From Terrimonas sp. (lineage in GTDB: Bacteria > Bacteroidota > Bacteroidia > Chitinophagales > Chitinophagaceae), in contig NZ_QCZJ01000001.1 of the NCBI RefSeq assembly GCF_003075435.1, positions 186,001 through 250,000 on the forward strand: a stretch of 64,000 nt of DNA, written 5' to 3'. Position 1 is the first letter of the stretch, and each line of letters opens with the position of its first letter. The notes under the pieces were generated by a model. That model was not told the DNA's origin and searched no databases. It was given only the letters and a program-made list of their open reading frames with translations. The position numbers and the translations under genes are program-made. Shown piece after piece: positions 36,329-46,209 of the stretch.

Positions 36329-37048
36329 TCCCGGAAACAATTTCACTATTTCTTCCAATACAACTTCATGTCCTGCTTTCCCGGGATGATTTACCTGCGA
36401 CATATATTTTTTAAGCTCATTGCCGCCTGCTATTAACTGCCTGAAAGCATTATAGCTGTCAACCAAACCAATCTTATATTTATTGGCAAGCTGAATAATT
36501 TGTTGAGTATGCTTATACAATGCGGTTGTTGTATCAAGTATATTCTCAGACTGGTCAGGCGTTGGCGTACATAATACAACTTTAATATTTACAGCCAACG
36601 CCTTTTCAATCATTGATATCCATGCTTCTTTTGCTTTTTCCAAACCGATACCACGATCATTTAATGCGTAATCAATAAAAAGTATATCAGGGCGATGATT
36701 TAACACAGTCGAGTCGAATCTTGCCGCGCCTGACACCGAATTTTCCCCGCCTATGCATGTTTTAATGACATTAACCACCGCATTCGGATAAAGCGCAGAA
36801 ACATATTGCAAAGTCAGTTCGGGATAAGCCTCCAATGTTTTTATATCCGGCGTTTTAAAATAACCTGCCGGCACACTATGCCCATGAAAGACTATATTGA
36901 TGGTTCTGTTATTGGGCCATTGTGCTTTAAACAACTGATGCAATGAAGAAAGATAGGTCGTATCTGAAGTATATACTTTTACAGATTGCGCATTAACAAA
37001 GCCGGCTGTAAAACAAAAAAACACTGCTGTAATAAAAAAAGATTTCAT
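36320..37048 (-). CDS. Secreted SGNH/GDSL hydrolase
   Basis: A 242-residue hydrolase of the SGNH superfamily with a signal peptide (SFFITAVFFCFTAGFVNAQ). Block I is FHGHSVPAGYF, carrying the nucleophile Ser; block II/III residues are seen in IKTCIGGENSVSG and YALNDRG; block V is VNHPGKAGHEVV, where the His follows the usual D-x-x-H position but with Asn before it. Such enzymes remove acetyl or acyl groups from carbohydrates or lipids. It converges with DUF1080, with which it may share a carbohydrate theme. The exact substrate is unknown. Confidence 0.85.
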   Translation of the reverse strand: MKSFFITAVFFCFTAGFVNAQSVKVYTSDTTYLSSLHQLFKAQWPNNRTINIVFHGHSVPAGYFKTPDIKTLEAYPELTLQYVSALYPNAVVNVIKTCIGGENSVSGAARFDSTVLNHRPDILFIDYALNDRGIGLEKAKEAWISMIEKALAVNIKVVLCTPTPDQSENILDTTTALYKHTQQIIQLANKYKIGLVDSYNAFRQLIAGGNELKKYMSQVNHPGKAGHEVVLEEIVKLFPGSL

Positions 37049-37416
37049 ACTGCTAATCTAACATTATAAAATAATTGGTGCGTAACATGGGGTGTATTTT
37101 AAATTTCCATTTGTTTAGGCGGAATCGCAAAGAGCGAGAGGTTGAATAGTTATACACTTTGATTCACGATAATAGTAAAATATAAAGACCCGCCGTCATA
37201 AAGATTGAATTAGAAGCATCTTGCAGTGGGAGAGAACTTTTCTCACCGAAGGTAAACCTGCCTGCCGGCAGCTATCTCACTCGCATAAAGGTGATGATAC
37301 GACAATCCCAGTGTTACTCATTTATAATGACATCATTACGGATGAATTGAAAATCAGGTTTCCTGCGTTCCGCCGTGTGTATAATGATTTAGCATTACAA
37401 CAAATACTTTTTATAA

Positions 37417-37505
37417 AATAGCACACGGAATACACGGATGATACTGATAAACACCGATACATTCCGTAAATATCCGCCATATCCGTTTTATCCGTGTTCC
37501 ATTCT
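37417..37505. repeat. ACACGGA-type intergenic repeat, copy 1
   Basis: Words such as GCACACGGAATACACGGATG, ATCCGCCATATCCG and TTTTATCCGTGTTCC. The reverse complement matches 44897-44982 over almost its full length, so the two copies are in inverted orientation. No ORF of interest is present. Confidence 0.75.
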
Positions 37506-37529
37506 GCGTATTGGGCATGCCCGAAGTTA

Positions 37530-37698
37530 TTTTTAAATAACCCCTGATATATTTCCTGCCAAGAATTCCGGTGTTCGCATCGGCGAAACAGGATTTGCTA
37601 CACAAAGCGCCACAAAGCATACACAAAGTTACACAGAGTGATTTATTATTCTTTGTGGCTCTTTGTGTAGCCTTCGTGTACCTCTGTGAAATAACCAG
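37530..37698. repeat. 169-bp hairpin-forming intergenic repeat, copy 2
   Basis: Same length and orientation as the copy at 21795-21963, with 12 substitutions. The stem survives: AAAGCGCCACAAAG pairs with CTTTGTGGCTCTTT, several differences falling in paired positions. Confidence 0.8.
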
Positions 37699-38047
37699 TG
37701 AATAATGCAACAGGTAAGCCGGGAACTTATAAGCTGTAACCGGCATCCTGCCGCATAGCGGTTACCTGTTTGTAGCTAAATGCTACCTGTGTTTAAAACG
37801 AAATAGCTTTCCTAAATGATATAGCTCTTAATAATGCTGTTTTTACAACAAGCCATTGTAATGTCATCTTTATATTTTTCCTGAATCAGGTTTGGTACTC
37901 GAAATAACGATGCCTTCAACCGAACCCGCCGGCACAAAGATTTGAGCTGAAGGTATCCTGGAGCAGGTAAAGCAATCTCCCGCAGCTTCCGGAAATTGAG
38001 ATTGCCTTACATTTTTCCAAAAGAAAATCCCTCCCCGCGCCACCTGT

Positions 38048-40213
38048 TTACGATGCTGCATTATAAAAATGAATACCTTCCATAACACCTTTTGATAAAC
38101 GATGCTTTGTAAAATAAATAAATTTACTTTCTTTCAACTCTTCCATTTCAGGGCTGTAATTAGCCACAACAATGCCTTTTATTTTACCCGTAAGCATATC
38201 CTTGTCATTGCCGCTGTTACCTGCTGTAATAAATTGATCCAGCGGCACTTTCCATTTGTAGCTAAGATATCTGATAGCATTTCCTTTTCCTGAACGGAAC
38301 GGAAGCAGGTCCAGGAATTTATTTTCCGTGAGCAGTATTTTTGCCCTTAGTTTTTTGTCATCAAGAAATTTATAGAGATCAGCTAAATTATCATCGTTAA
38401 ATGAAGACGATACATAATAACTCAGCTTAAATCGCCGCTGCGCTGCTTCTTCCTGCAGTTGAATACCGGGAAAATATTTTAATGCTTCCAGCAATTCCTT
38501 TCTCTTCCATTTAAAATCAATATGACTTTCCCACCCATGATCAGGAATGAATTTATCAGTATAATAAATCTCTGAACCTGCAGAGCATATTATAATATCC
38601 GGATAAGGCAGATCATATTTTTTAAATGCTTCTTCTGTTAACTCACGGTTACGCCCACTCGCAATACCAAACACGACTTCGTCTTTCTGCGCAACTATCC
38701 ATTGCTTCAATTCTTTCAGGCCTTCTGTTTCATTACCTTCAACCAATGTGCCGTCAAGATCGGAAATGATAAACTGCTTTGCTTTTACCAGCTTCTTTCC
38801 AAAAGGAAGTTTTGGCACTACTTCTTTTACATCAACCTCGAATAAATGTTTAACCACTTCAATATACCTGTTACAGTGCGCCTCCCATGAATATAGCTGG
38901 TTAACCGCACTTATACCATTCTCTGAATATTTTTCCCAAAGCGCCTGATCTGAAACAATCTTTTTTAAAGCCCCGGAAATAGCTGCCGGGTCTTCTACAT
39001 CTACAAGTATACCATTATTTCCTTTCTCCAGTATTTCTTTAGGCCCGCCTGTTGGCGAAGCTACTACCGGTAAACCACAGGCAGCAGCTTCCACTATGGT
39101 TAACCCGAAATTTTCTCCGGGCGTGGCATTTACAAACACACCTTTTCTTCTTGCAGCCAGCCTGTATATCTCGGGCACATCAAGTGTAGGGTCGTTCTTT
39201 TTGGGAATAGCCATTTTGCCATACAGGTCAAACTTATCCAGCAGCAGCAAAAGATTGGTAAGAATATCTTTCTCATCATCCGGCATTTGCGAAATATCCT
39301 TTCGTACTCCTGCAAATATGGCCAGGTTTGCCATTGCCTGCAATTCTTTATCCTGTCCGTAGCTTTGAATAATGTTCTCAAAATTCTTGCGCTTGTCTGC
39401 ACGGCCAATAGATAGTATCAACGGCTTTGCGGGATTAAACAAAAAACGTTCTATATCTGAATTCACCCTGTACACAGCATGTTCCTGCTCAAATGACATT
39501 TTATATGCCGGCAGATCATACCGGTAAAATGGAAAAAACAAATCCGTATTTACTCCCGGAGGTATTACTTCAAAATGCGCCTTGCTTTTATTATCGTATA
39601 AGCTGTAATGATTTTCAATTTCATGACTTGTACTGACAATTACCGCACCTGCATTTTTTAATGTATTTTCTTCAGTTTGAATGCGGCGCTGCATATTGAA
39701 CTTATCGTTTATCTTCTCTTCACTCATTCCGTTGCTCAGCAATATATTTTTTTTATTACGCCCAAGCGAATGACCTGTAGCAACAAACGGAATACCGAAT
39801 ACCTGGCTGATCTGCCCTGCTATATAACTACCATCAGCATAATGACCATGTACCACATCCGGAAAATCATCCTGCTTTTCAATAAAGCGTATTGTTTTAT
39901 CAACAAACTCATCCAAATGATCCCACAAAGATTCTTTTTGTATATAAGCATTGCCTCCGCAACTCATCCGTACTATCCTTGCTTTATCATTTACTATTTC
40001 AATTTCTTTATCATAAGAAGAGGAGACCCTTTTATCAGCTATGCGGCGTGTAAATAAATCTACTTTTCTTACCTGCGGATGTTTAGAAAGATTTTCTAAA
40101 AGTTCCAGTACATATTTCACCTGCCCTCCCGTATCCCTGTCCCTGCCTGTCTCAGGATTTTGATACCGGATAAGTCCATGCGGACTGAACAACTGAATAT
40201 AAAATTCACCCAT
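38048..40213 (-). CDS. Bidomain sucrose-phosphate synthase/phosphatase-like protein
   Basis: Predicted to make sucrose 6-phosphate from UDP-glucose (or another NDP-glucose) and fructose 6-phosphate, with a fused phosphatase-like domain. The 721-residue protein has a GT-B glycosyltransferase region (about 1-460) with FSPHGLIRYQNPETGRD, DTGGQVKYVLEL, HGHYADGSYIAG, SIGRADKRKNFENII and ATPGENFGLTIVEAAACGLP. The HAD domain (about 478-721) keeps ISDLDGTLVEG at about 483, GIASGRN, and AGNSGNDKDML, so it looks catalytically intact, unlike the degenerate phosphatase domain of some SPS proteins. It is cytosolic, with no signal peptide, and divergent from a GH32-like gene. Confidence 0.88.
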   Translation of the reverse strand: MGEFYIQLFSPHGLIRYQNPETGRDRDTGGQVKYVLELLENLSKHPQVRKVDLFTRRIADKRVSSSYDKEIEIVNDKARIVRMSCGGNAYIQKESLWDHLDEFVDKTIRFIEKQDDFPDVVHGHYADGSYIAGQISQVFGIPFVATGHSLGRNKKNILLSNGMSEEKINDKFNMQRRIQTEENTLKNAGAVIVSTSHEIENHYSLYDNKSKAHFEVIPPGVNTDLFFPFYRYDLPAYKMSFEQEHAVYRVNSDIERFLFNPAKPLILSIGRADKRKNFENIIQSYGQDKELQAMANLAIFAGVRKDISQMPDDEKDILTNLLLLLDKFDLYGKMAIPKKNDPTLDVPEIYRLAARRKGVFVNATPGENFGLTIVEAAACGLPVVASPTGGPKEILEKGNNGILVDVEDPAAISGALKKIVSDQALWEKYSENGISAVNQLYSWEAHCNRYIEVVKHLFEVDVKEVVPKLPFGKKLVKAKQFIISDLDGTLVEGNETEGLKELKQWIVAQKDEVVFGIASGRNRELTEEAFKKYDLPYPDIIICSAGSEIYYTDKFIPDHGWESHIDFKWKRKELLEALKYFPGIQLQEEAAQRRFKLSYYVSSSFNDDNLADLYKFLDDKKLRAKILLTENKFLDLLPFRSGKGNAIRYLSYKWKVPLDQFITAGNSGNDKDMLTGKIKGIVVANYSPEMEELKESKFIYFTKHRLSKGVMEGIHFYNAAS

Positions 40214-40304
40214 AACAAATCTTTAAAAAGCAAACTGCAAATTTAAACAATTACGCACAAGTGGTGTTTTCGTAACTTTATTCAACAACAAGGCAGTATA
40301 AAAT

Positions 40305-41780
40305 ATGTATACAGGATCAGGATTCAGCGACTGGGAAATTGGCGACATCACCATTATTCTTCATGAAGGTGTATATCATTTATTTCACCTCATTATACCT
40401 AATCATGACTATATAGCACATGCGGTGTCTGCAGATTGCTTGTCGTGGAAGAGAGTAAAGAATGCATTATTTGTGGGAGATCCCGGTGAATGGGATGATG
40501 ATATGCTATGGACAATGCACGTAAGTAAAGTTAACGACAGGTTTTATATGTATTATACAGGACTGCAACGCAGGGATCGTGGCGTGGTTTCAAGGATAGG
40601 ATTAGCAGTATCTGATGATTTAATGAGCTGGGAGAAAGCAAGCAGAAAGGGATACCCGATTGAGCCCAAAGGAATATATTATGAAACCGCCATAAGCAAC
40701 CCGCGTACCTGGGCAAGCTTCAGAGATCCTTTCCGGTTTGAGCATAACGGTGAAGCATACCTGCTTTTAGCAGCAAGGAATATAAAAGGACCTGTATCAA
40801 GAAGAGGTTGTATCGGGTTGGTTAATATCACCAATGGCGAACCACAGCTTTTACCACCATTGATGAGCCCCCTGGTATATGATGACATTGAATGTCCCTG
40901 TGTATTTACATTAAATGGCAAATACTATATACTTGGATCAATAAGAGAAGATATAAAAATACGGTATTGGTTTGCCCCCGATTTTTTGGGTGAGTATCAC
41001 TCCTTTCATGCTGACGTGATATTACCACAGGGTAATTATGCTGCACGTATAGAACAAGACGGAGAGCACCTGCTTATTTATAACTTTTTTTATGTAGGCA
41101 AAATTGATGCACTGCGTGTTTTGCCACCGCCCAAGCAATTAGATACAGATGCAAGAGGAAGACTATTGCTGAAAAGCTATTACAGGTGGGATATGATGGC
41201 AGTAAAGATAATACTGCAAAAAAATATTATCGATGTTTTTTCTTTATTCAATAACCCAACTGCATCTTTTGAAATACAGGATGATAAATGGATCTGCAGT
41301 TCGCGCAGCGGGTATGAAATATTCTGTTTTAAAAAACCCGCACAAAATTATATATGGGAAGGCTTACTCACTGTTGAAGGCATGGGCAAGCTGGGACTGG
41401 TAACCGAAATGGACAAGGATGGCTATGGTTATTTTATTTCCTTTGATGTAATGAATGGATTTGTGCAGATAAGAAGCTGGGGATTTAATCCTCAGAACGT
41501 AAAACAAAACTTTATTTTCTCCGATATACAATCCGGATTTTTTACACCTCCTAAAGAAAAGGAACCCATTCATTTCCGCTTGATATCTTATGGAAATTAT
41601 ATTGAGCTTTCTATTAATGGCGTAGTAAAGCTTACGCTGATGGATTATACTTATTCAGGTGATTATATTGGTTTGTATTCAGCATCATCTGTTATTTCTT
41701 TACAAAACACTTTGCTAAAAACATTACCTGCTTTGCAGGAAGAATATGCCAGCCAGGAAGAAGCGAAGAAGCTGGAGTAG
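40305..41780 (+). CDS. GH32-like five-bladed beta-propeller glycosidase
   Basis: A 491-residue protein of the GH32/GH68 (invertase, fructanase) type with no signal peptide, hence probably cytosolic. Blade I reads FSDWEIGDITII with GVYHLFHLI and HAVSADCLSWKRV: the usual WMNDPNG is altered but Asp14 is kept as a possible nucleophile. The RDP motif is FRDPFRF at about 139 and the ECP motif is DDIECPCVF at about 193, whose Glu is the usual acid/base. A C-terminal beta-sandwich follows (about 350-480). Divergence from the sucrose-phosphate synthase gene suggests action on sucrose or sucrose phosphate. The altered first motif leaves open a phosphorylase or transferase role. Confidence 0.8.
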   Translation: MYTGSGFSDWEIGDITIILHEGVYHLFHLIIPNHDYIAHAVSADCLSWKRVKNALFVGDPGEWDDDMLWTMHVSKVNDRFYMYYTGLQRRDRGVVSRIGLAVSDDLMSWEKASRKGYPIEPKGIYYETAISNPRTWASFRDPFRFEHNGEAYLLLAARNIKGPVSRRGCIGLVNITNGEPQLLPPLMSPLVYDDIECPCVFTLNGKYYILGSIREDIKIRYWFAPDFLGEYHSFHADVILPQGNYAARIEQDGEHLLIYNFFYVGKIDALRVLPPPKQLDTDARGRLLLKSYYRWDMMAVKIILQKNIIDVFSLFNNPTASFEIQDDKWICSSRSGYEIFCFKKPAQNYIWEGLLTVEGMGKLGLVTEMDKDGYGYFISFDVMNGFVQIRSWGFNPQNVKQNFIFSDIQSGFFTPPKEKEPIHFRLISYGNYIELSINGVVKLTLMDYTYSGDYIGLYSASSVISLQNTLLKTLPALQEEYASQEEAKKLE

Positions 41781-41784
41781 GGGT

Positions 41785-41874
41785 GTGGGCTATCAGTTGT
41801 CAGCTATCAGCATTCAGCAGGTTACAAGTTTCAGGTTTCACGTCTCACGTTCACCATTGCCCATTCATTATTGC
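41785..41874. repeat. Word-like low-complexity intergenic repeat
   Basis: Permuted short words (CTATCAGTTGTCAGCTATCA, TTCAGGTTTCACGTCTCACG, CATTGCCCATTCATTATTGC) fill the gap between two converging genes. Related strings occur around 13930, 16312 and 61445. Confidence 0.5.
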
Positions 41875-42345
41875 CTATTCACCCATATATTTCGCCTCAT
41901 GCCTTACCGGGAAATTGCAGGATGATGCAATAAAACATTTTTTGTTTGCCTCATGTTGCAGTGCATCCAATTTTTCTTTATCTATTTTTCCTTCAATAGT
42001 TACAACGGGATATAATACTACCTCAGTAAAATGCCCGCCGCCATCGGCTGTTTCTATCATTGTTCCTTTTGCTTCATCTTTATAATCAACTACAACAATA
42101 CCTGCTTCCGTACATAAATGCAAAAACCAAAGCATGTGGCAGGATGATAAAGACGCTACCAGCAACTCCTCGGGATTATACCTCGATTTATCACCTCTGA
42201 ATGCAGGATCTGATGAACCGGCTATATCATTTTTACCATCTGCAGAAATAATGTGATTCCTGCTGTAAGAGGAGTAGGTTTTCGTGCCCTGCCCGGCGTT
42301 GCCCGTCCATGTTAAGAAGATTTTATAATGATGCGATTTCGACAT
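41875..42345 (-). CDS. OsmC-family protein
   Basis: A cytoplasmic peroxide-reductase-type protein. ATG 42345 (MSKSHHYKIFLTW) gives 156 residues; the frame is open 19 codons further upstream but those look non-coding. Two conserved cysteines are visible: LVASLSSCHMLWFLHLC near residue 70 and ANKKCFIASSCNFPV near the C-terminus, the pair that reduces organic hydroperoxides in Ohr/OsmC enzymes. The SRYNPEELLVASLSSCHM arrangement matches the YhfA/OsmC subgroup. The gene ends against the word-like repeat and the GH32-like gene. Confidence 0.9.
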   Translation of the reverse strand: MSKSHHYKIFLTWTGNAGQGTKTYSSYSRNHIISADGKNDIAGSSDPAFRGDKSRYNPEELLVASLSSCHMLWFLHLCTEAGIVVVDYKDEAKGTMIETADGGGHFTEVVLYPVVTIEGKIDKEKLDALQHEANKKCFIASSCNFPVRHEAKYMGE

Positions 42346-42446
42346 GGCAAAAGTTGGTATTGAATAAAAATTGCAGTAGAAAGATATGAAATATATGAAC
42401 AATGCTATCTGGTGCTACCGCCTGTTAAAAGGCTGTGTTGTGCAGT

Positions 42447-42475
42447 GGTTCCGAACCTTTAAAAGATTCGGAACC
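42447..42475. other. 9-bp hairpin between osmC-like and atpC genes
   Basis: GGTTCCGAA (42447-42455) and TTCGGAACC (42467-42475) pair perfectly around an 11-nt loop. No T-run follows on either strand, so it is not a standard terminator. Confidence 0.4.
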
Positions 42476-42494
42476 CATGTAAAATAAAATAAAA

Positions 42495-42525
42495 AATCCC
42501 CGGCAACCTTTAAGCGTCGGGGATT
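42495..42525 (-). terminator. Intrinsic terminator after atpC
   Basis: On the minus strand AATCCCCG pairs with CGGGGATT around a 15-nt loop that can extend the stem, followed by TTTTATTTTATTTT. It lies 24 bp past the atpC stop. Confidence 0.85.
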
Positions 42526-42548
42526 AAATATCTGTTTTATACTTTCAA

Positions 42549-42803
42549 TTATGATTCTGTAGCGCCTTCTACCAGCACAGCAACTTTATTGTTGAGCACT
42601 TCTGCAAAACCACCATTGATATTGTATACTACATTGGCACCTGATTTATCTTTCAGCACTTTTACTTTTCCCGCACCCAATGCGCTAACCAATGGAGCAT
42701 GCTTATCCAACACTTCAAAAGAACCTTCTATACCAGGTAACTGAACCCCGTATACATGGCCGCTGAACAGTTTTTTTTCCGGCGTTAATATTTCTAATTC
42801 CAT
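42549..42803 (-). CDS. atpC: F1F0 ATP synthase epsilon subunit
   Basis: The 84-residue subunit of the central stalk. Only the N-terminal beta-sandwich is present (MELEILTPEKKLFSGHVYGV, LPGIEGSFEVLDKHAPLVSA); the C-terminal two-helix domain that inhibits ATP hydrolysis in E. coli is missing, a common state in Bacteroidota. It follows atpD by 15 bp on the same strand. Confidence 0.93.
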   Translation of the reverse strand: MELEILTPEKKLFSGHVYGVQLPGIEGSFEVLDKHAPLVSALGAGKVKVLKDKSGANVVYNINGGFAEVLNNKVAVLVEGATES

Positions 42804-42818
42804 TGCGCTTTATATTAA

Positions 42819-44321
<1,503 letters not shown>

Positions 44322-44356
44322 TTAAAATATTTTAAGGTATATGGGCAAATGTGCGG

Positions 44357-44387
44357 CAAAGGTAAGGTTCGGGTGATAATTGTCCAA
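44357..44387 (-). promoter_or_regulatory. Bacteroidota-type promoter of atpDC
   Basis: On the minus strand a TTG (44385-44387) is followed after exactly 20 bp by TACCTTTG (44357-44364), matching TTG-N19-21-TAnnTTTG. The -7 box ends 38 bp before the atpD ATG. Confidence 0.7.
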
Positions 44388-44446
44388 TTTGAATCGGGAA
44401 TATTTTAGAATTAAAAGCGCTGATGTGGATATTATTATAACAAAAA

Positions 44447-44467
44447 GCCGTGCGGTTAACACGGCTC
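44447..44467 (-). terminator. Terminator-like hairpin upstream of the atpD promoter
   Basis: AGCCGTG and CACGGCT pair perfectly around a 7-nt loop; on the minus strand the stem is followed by TTTTTG. It would stop transcripts coming from the lipoprotein gene and the repeat array before they reach atpD. Confidence 0.6.
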
Positions 44468-44512
44468 AATAATTTGAAATCTGTCAGAGGCTAACGAATG
44501 ATCTGTAATCTT

Positions 44513-44769
44513 TGGTTTTTCTAAAGGGTACTGACGGATTTCCGGTTCTTGGGGGTTTAGTGTTTCACAGATTAAGGTTGATTCGGTTTTTTAAGGTTTC
44601 TGGACTTGTTTTCTAAGGATCTGGATTGAATTTGGATTTTTCAGGATCAGATTGGTTTTCAAAAGATCGGATTTGGGTTTTTCAGGGATTGGGTTTCAAA
44701 GGATCTGGATGCTTTCTCTAAGGGTTGGGTTTTTCTAAAGGGACGCTGTTTTCAAAGGATCGGATTGCG
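44513..44769. repeat. Irregular T/G-rich tandem array (about 11 degenerate units)
   Basis: On the plus strand, units of 15-28 bp begin TTTTC or TTTCT and continue to a GGAT-x-GGATTGGG-like end, for example TTTTCAAAGGATCGGATTG, TTTCAAAGGATCTGGATG, TTTTCAGGGATTGGG and TTTTTCTAAAGGGACGCTG. Cytosine is scarce on this strand. Unit lengths vary and no unit is an exact copy of another. No ORF of interest crosses it. It lies between the lipoprotein gene's 3' end and the terminator-like hairpin before atpD, so on the minus strand it could be transcribed as a 3' UTR or separate RNA. Confidence 0.65.
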
Positions 44770-44896
44770 TTGTTATTATTAACAATACAAAGATGCTGCA
44801 CAATTTACCGTTGCTGAACTTAATTCGGCAAAGGGTCGATTTGCTTCGATTTTGGGGAGAATTTGTTCGATAAGGAGGAAGGGTTAGGGCATAAAA
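44770..44896. other. Intergenic DNA with no recognised content
   Basis: About 125 bp between the T/G-rich array and the ACACGGA-type repeat. I see no gene or regulatory signal apart from a short imperfect palindrome TTGTTATTATTAACAA at about 44769-44784. Confidence 0.4.
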
Positions 44897-44982
44897 ATAG
44901 AACACGGATAAAACAGAGATGACGGATATTCACGGAATGTACCCGTGTGGATCAGTATCATCCGTATATTCCGTGTGCTATT
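44897..44982. repeat. ACACGGA-type intergenic repeat, copy 2 (inverted)
   Basis: Matches the reverse complement of 37417-37505. Its right edge supplies the stop codon of the lipoprotein gene that ends at 44978. Confidence 0.75.
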
Positions 44983-45412
44983 CTTTAAAAAAACATTCAC
45001 ATTCTGCAGAATTGTCTGATAGCTCTGGCGGGATTGATTTCCAAATTGTTTTAATATCCTTTTCCTGTTTTGTCAGAACAAATAAAGTATCTCCCTCCTT
45101 CATCCCCTCATCAAATCCTTCAATCAAATCTTTGAGTATAATTGCAATTTCAGTTGAATCACCTTTAATATCAACATCCCATTTTATCAGGGTTTGCTGT
45201 CCATTTATTTCCAGAAGACCGGTATAAGTATCGTTGTCTTTTTTAATTGCAAGTTGCCATTTCATTACCATAGAATATCCGGCATTTGCCTTAACCGGTT
45301 CTTCTTCATACTGGTAGTTTCCCATCCAATCATCAAGATGCTCAATACGAGGGGCATTACTACAATTATCAAACATCAAAATAATAATGAGTCCCGAGAA
45401 TATCCTTTTCAA
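44978..45412 (-). CDS. Hypothetical lipoprotein (DUF5991-like)
   Basis: A 144-residue protein with a lipoprotein-type signal (SGLIIILMFDNCSNAP). The mature part begins with WMGNYQYEEEPVKANAGYS and continues with beta-strand-like segments (KWQLAIKKDNDTYTGLLEI, IKWDVDIKGDSTEIAIIL) and ends AECECFFKE. The W-x-G-x-Y-x-Y-E-E start recalls DUF5991 proteins of Bacteroidota, recalled rather than checked. No function is known. Its last codon and stop overlap the ACACGGA-type repeat. It is 14 bp downstream of the aquaglyceroporin gene on the same strand. Confidence 0.75.
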   Translation of the reverse strand: MKRIFSGLIIILMFDNCSNAPRIEHLDDWMGNYQYEEEPVKANAGYSMVMKWQLAIKKDNDTYTGLLEINGQQTLIKWDVDIKGDSTEIAIILKDLIEGFDEGMKEGDTLFVLTKQEKDIKTIWKSIPPELSDNSAECECFFKE

Positions 45413-45426
45413 AAATGTATGCTGAT

Positions 45427-46137
45427 TTATTTTATAACAAACTTAAACACCAATCCTGCTAAAATACCGCCTATAACCGGACCCACAACCGGCACCCAGG
45501 CATATCCCCAGTTGCTGTCTCTTTTATTTTTTATAGGTAAGATGGCATGCATGATACGCGGGCCCAGGTCTCTTGCAGGGTTGATAGCGTAACCTGTAGG
45601 TCCGCCTAAACTTACTCCTATACCTAATACCAGTAAGGCAATTGGTAATGCATCTAATGCGCCCAGCTTCATTTCCGGCTTTGCCATTAATAATGCACCA
45701 AGCACAAGAACGAATGTGCCAACTATTTCGGTTATTACATTGTAAAGAGGATTTGGTATTGCGGGCGCCGTACAAAAAACGGCCAGCTTTGCATTGCCGT
45801 CTTCTGTAGCGTCAAAATGTTTTTTATATGCCAGCCATGCCACAAAAGCGCCGGTCATCGCGCCGATCATCTGCGCTAAAATATACGAAGGCACTTTATC
45901 CCAGTCAAAACTCCCTTCCACGGCCAGCCCAATGGTTACTGCTGGGTTAAGATGAGCGCCGCTGGCAGCTGCTGATGCATATACGCCGGTGAATACACCT
46001 ATAGCCCAGCCGAAAGCAATTACAATTAAACCGCTGTTGTTGCCATAGGTTTTTGATAATACTACATTGGCTACCACGCCGGCGCCGAGGGTAATTAATA
46101 TAGCTGTTCCTATAAGTTCTGCTAAAAAAGGAGACAT
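45427..46137 (-). CDS. MIP-family aquaporin / glycerol facilitator
   Basis: An inner-membrane channel of 236 residues from ATG 46137 (MSPFLAELIGTAILITLG); a longer frame exists upstream but adds non-conserved residues. Six membrane spans and two NPA-type half-helices are visible: GAHLNPAVTIGLAV and GYAINPARDLGPR. The Asp after NPAR is typical of glycerol-conducting GlpF-type channels rather than strict water channels. LGVSL-like and GGPTG stretches fit the fold. No glycerol kinase gene is nearby, so the physiological solute is not settled. Confidence 0.92.
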   Translation of the reverse strand: MSPFLAELIGTAILITLGAGVVANVVLSKTYGNNSGLIVIAFGWAIGVFTGVYASAAASGAHLNPAVTIGLAVEGSFDWDKVPSYILAQMIGAMTGAFVAWLAYKKHFDATEDGNAKLAVFCTAPAIPNPLYNVITEIVGTFVLVLGALLMAKPEMKLGALDALPIALLVLGIGVSLGGPTGYAINPARDLGPRIMHAILPIKNKRDSNWGYAWVPVVGPVIGGILAGLVFKFVIK

Positions 46138-46209
46138 ATGCAAGCTTATTATTGGATAAATAATGATGGAAAATAAAGAAGAATTTCCGCATTTCAATAA
46201 TAAATAGTC

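Larger units (their letters stand above)
37049..38047. other. Long gene-free region with two repeat elements
   Basis: About 1 kb in which no ORF looks like a gene. It holds the ACACGGA-type repeat (37417-37505) and the second 169-bp hairpin repeat (37530-37698). An inverted pair (CAGGTAAGCCG and CGGTTACCTG) lies around 37715-37770. The last 180 bp, just downstream of the sucrose-phosphate synthase stop, have open frames but no recognisable protein. Confidence 0.6.

Noticed and set aside
37221-37421. Plus-strand ORF of 66 codons
   Set aside because: Starts at TTG, has no recognised pattern and runs into repeat DNA.
37411-37746. Minus-strand ORF of 111 codons in the long gap
   Set aside because: It is built from two non-coding repeats (ACACGGA-type and 169-bp hairpin) and shows no family.
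37870-38088. Minus-strand ORF of 72 codons overlapping the 3' end of the sucrose-phosphate synthase gene
   Set aside because: It overlaps the synthase in another frame and has no recognisable protein pattern.
44513-44769. CRISPR array
   Set aside because: Units vary in length and sequence, there are no constant repeats with unique spacers, and no cas gene is in the window.
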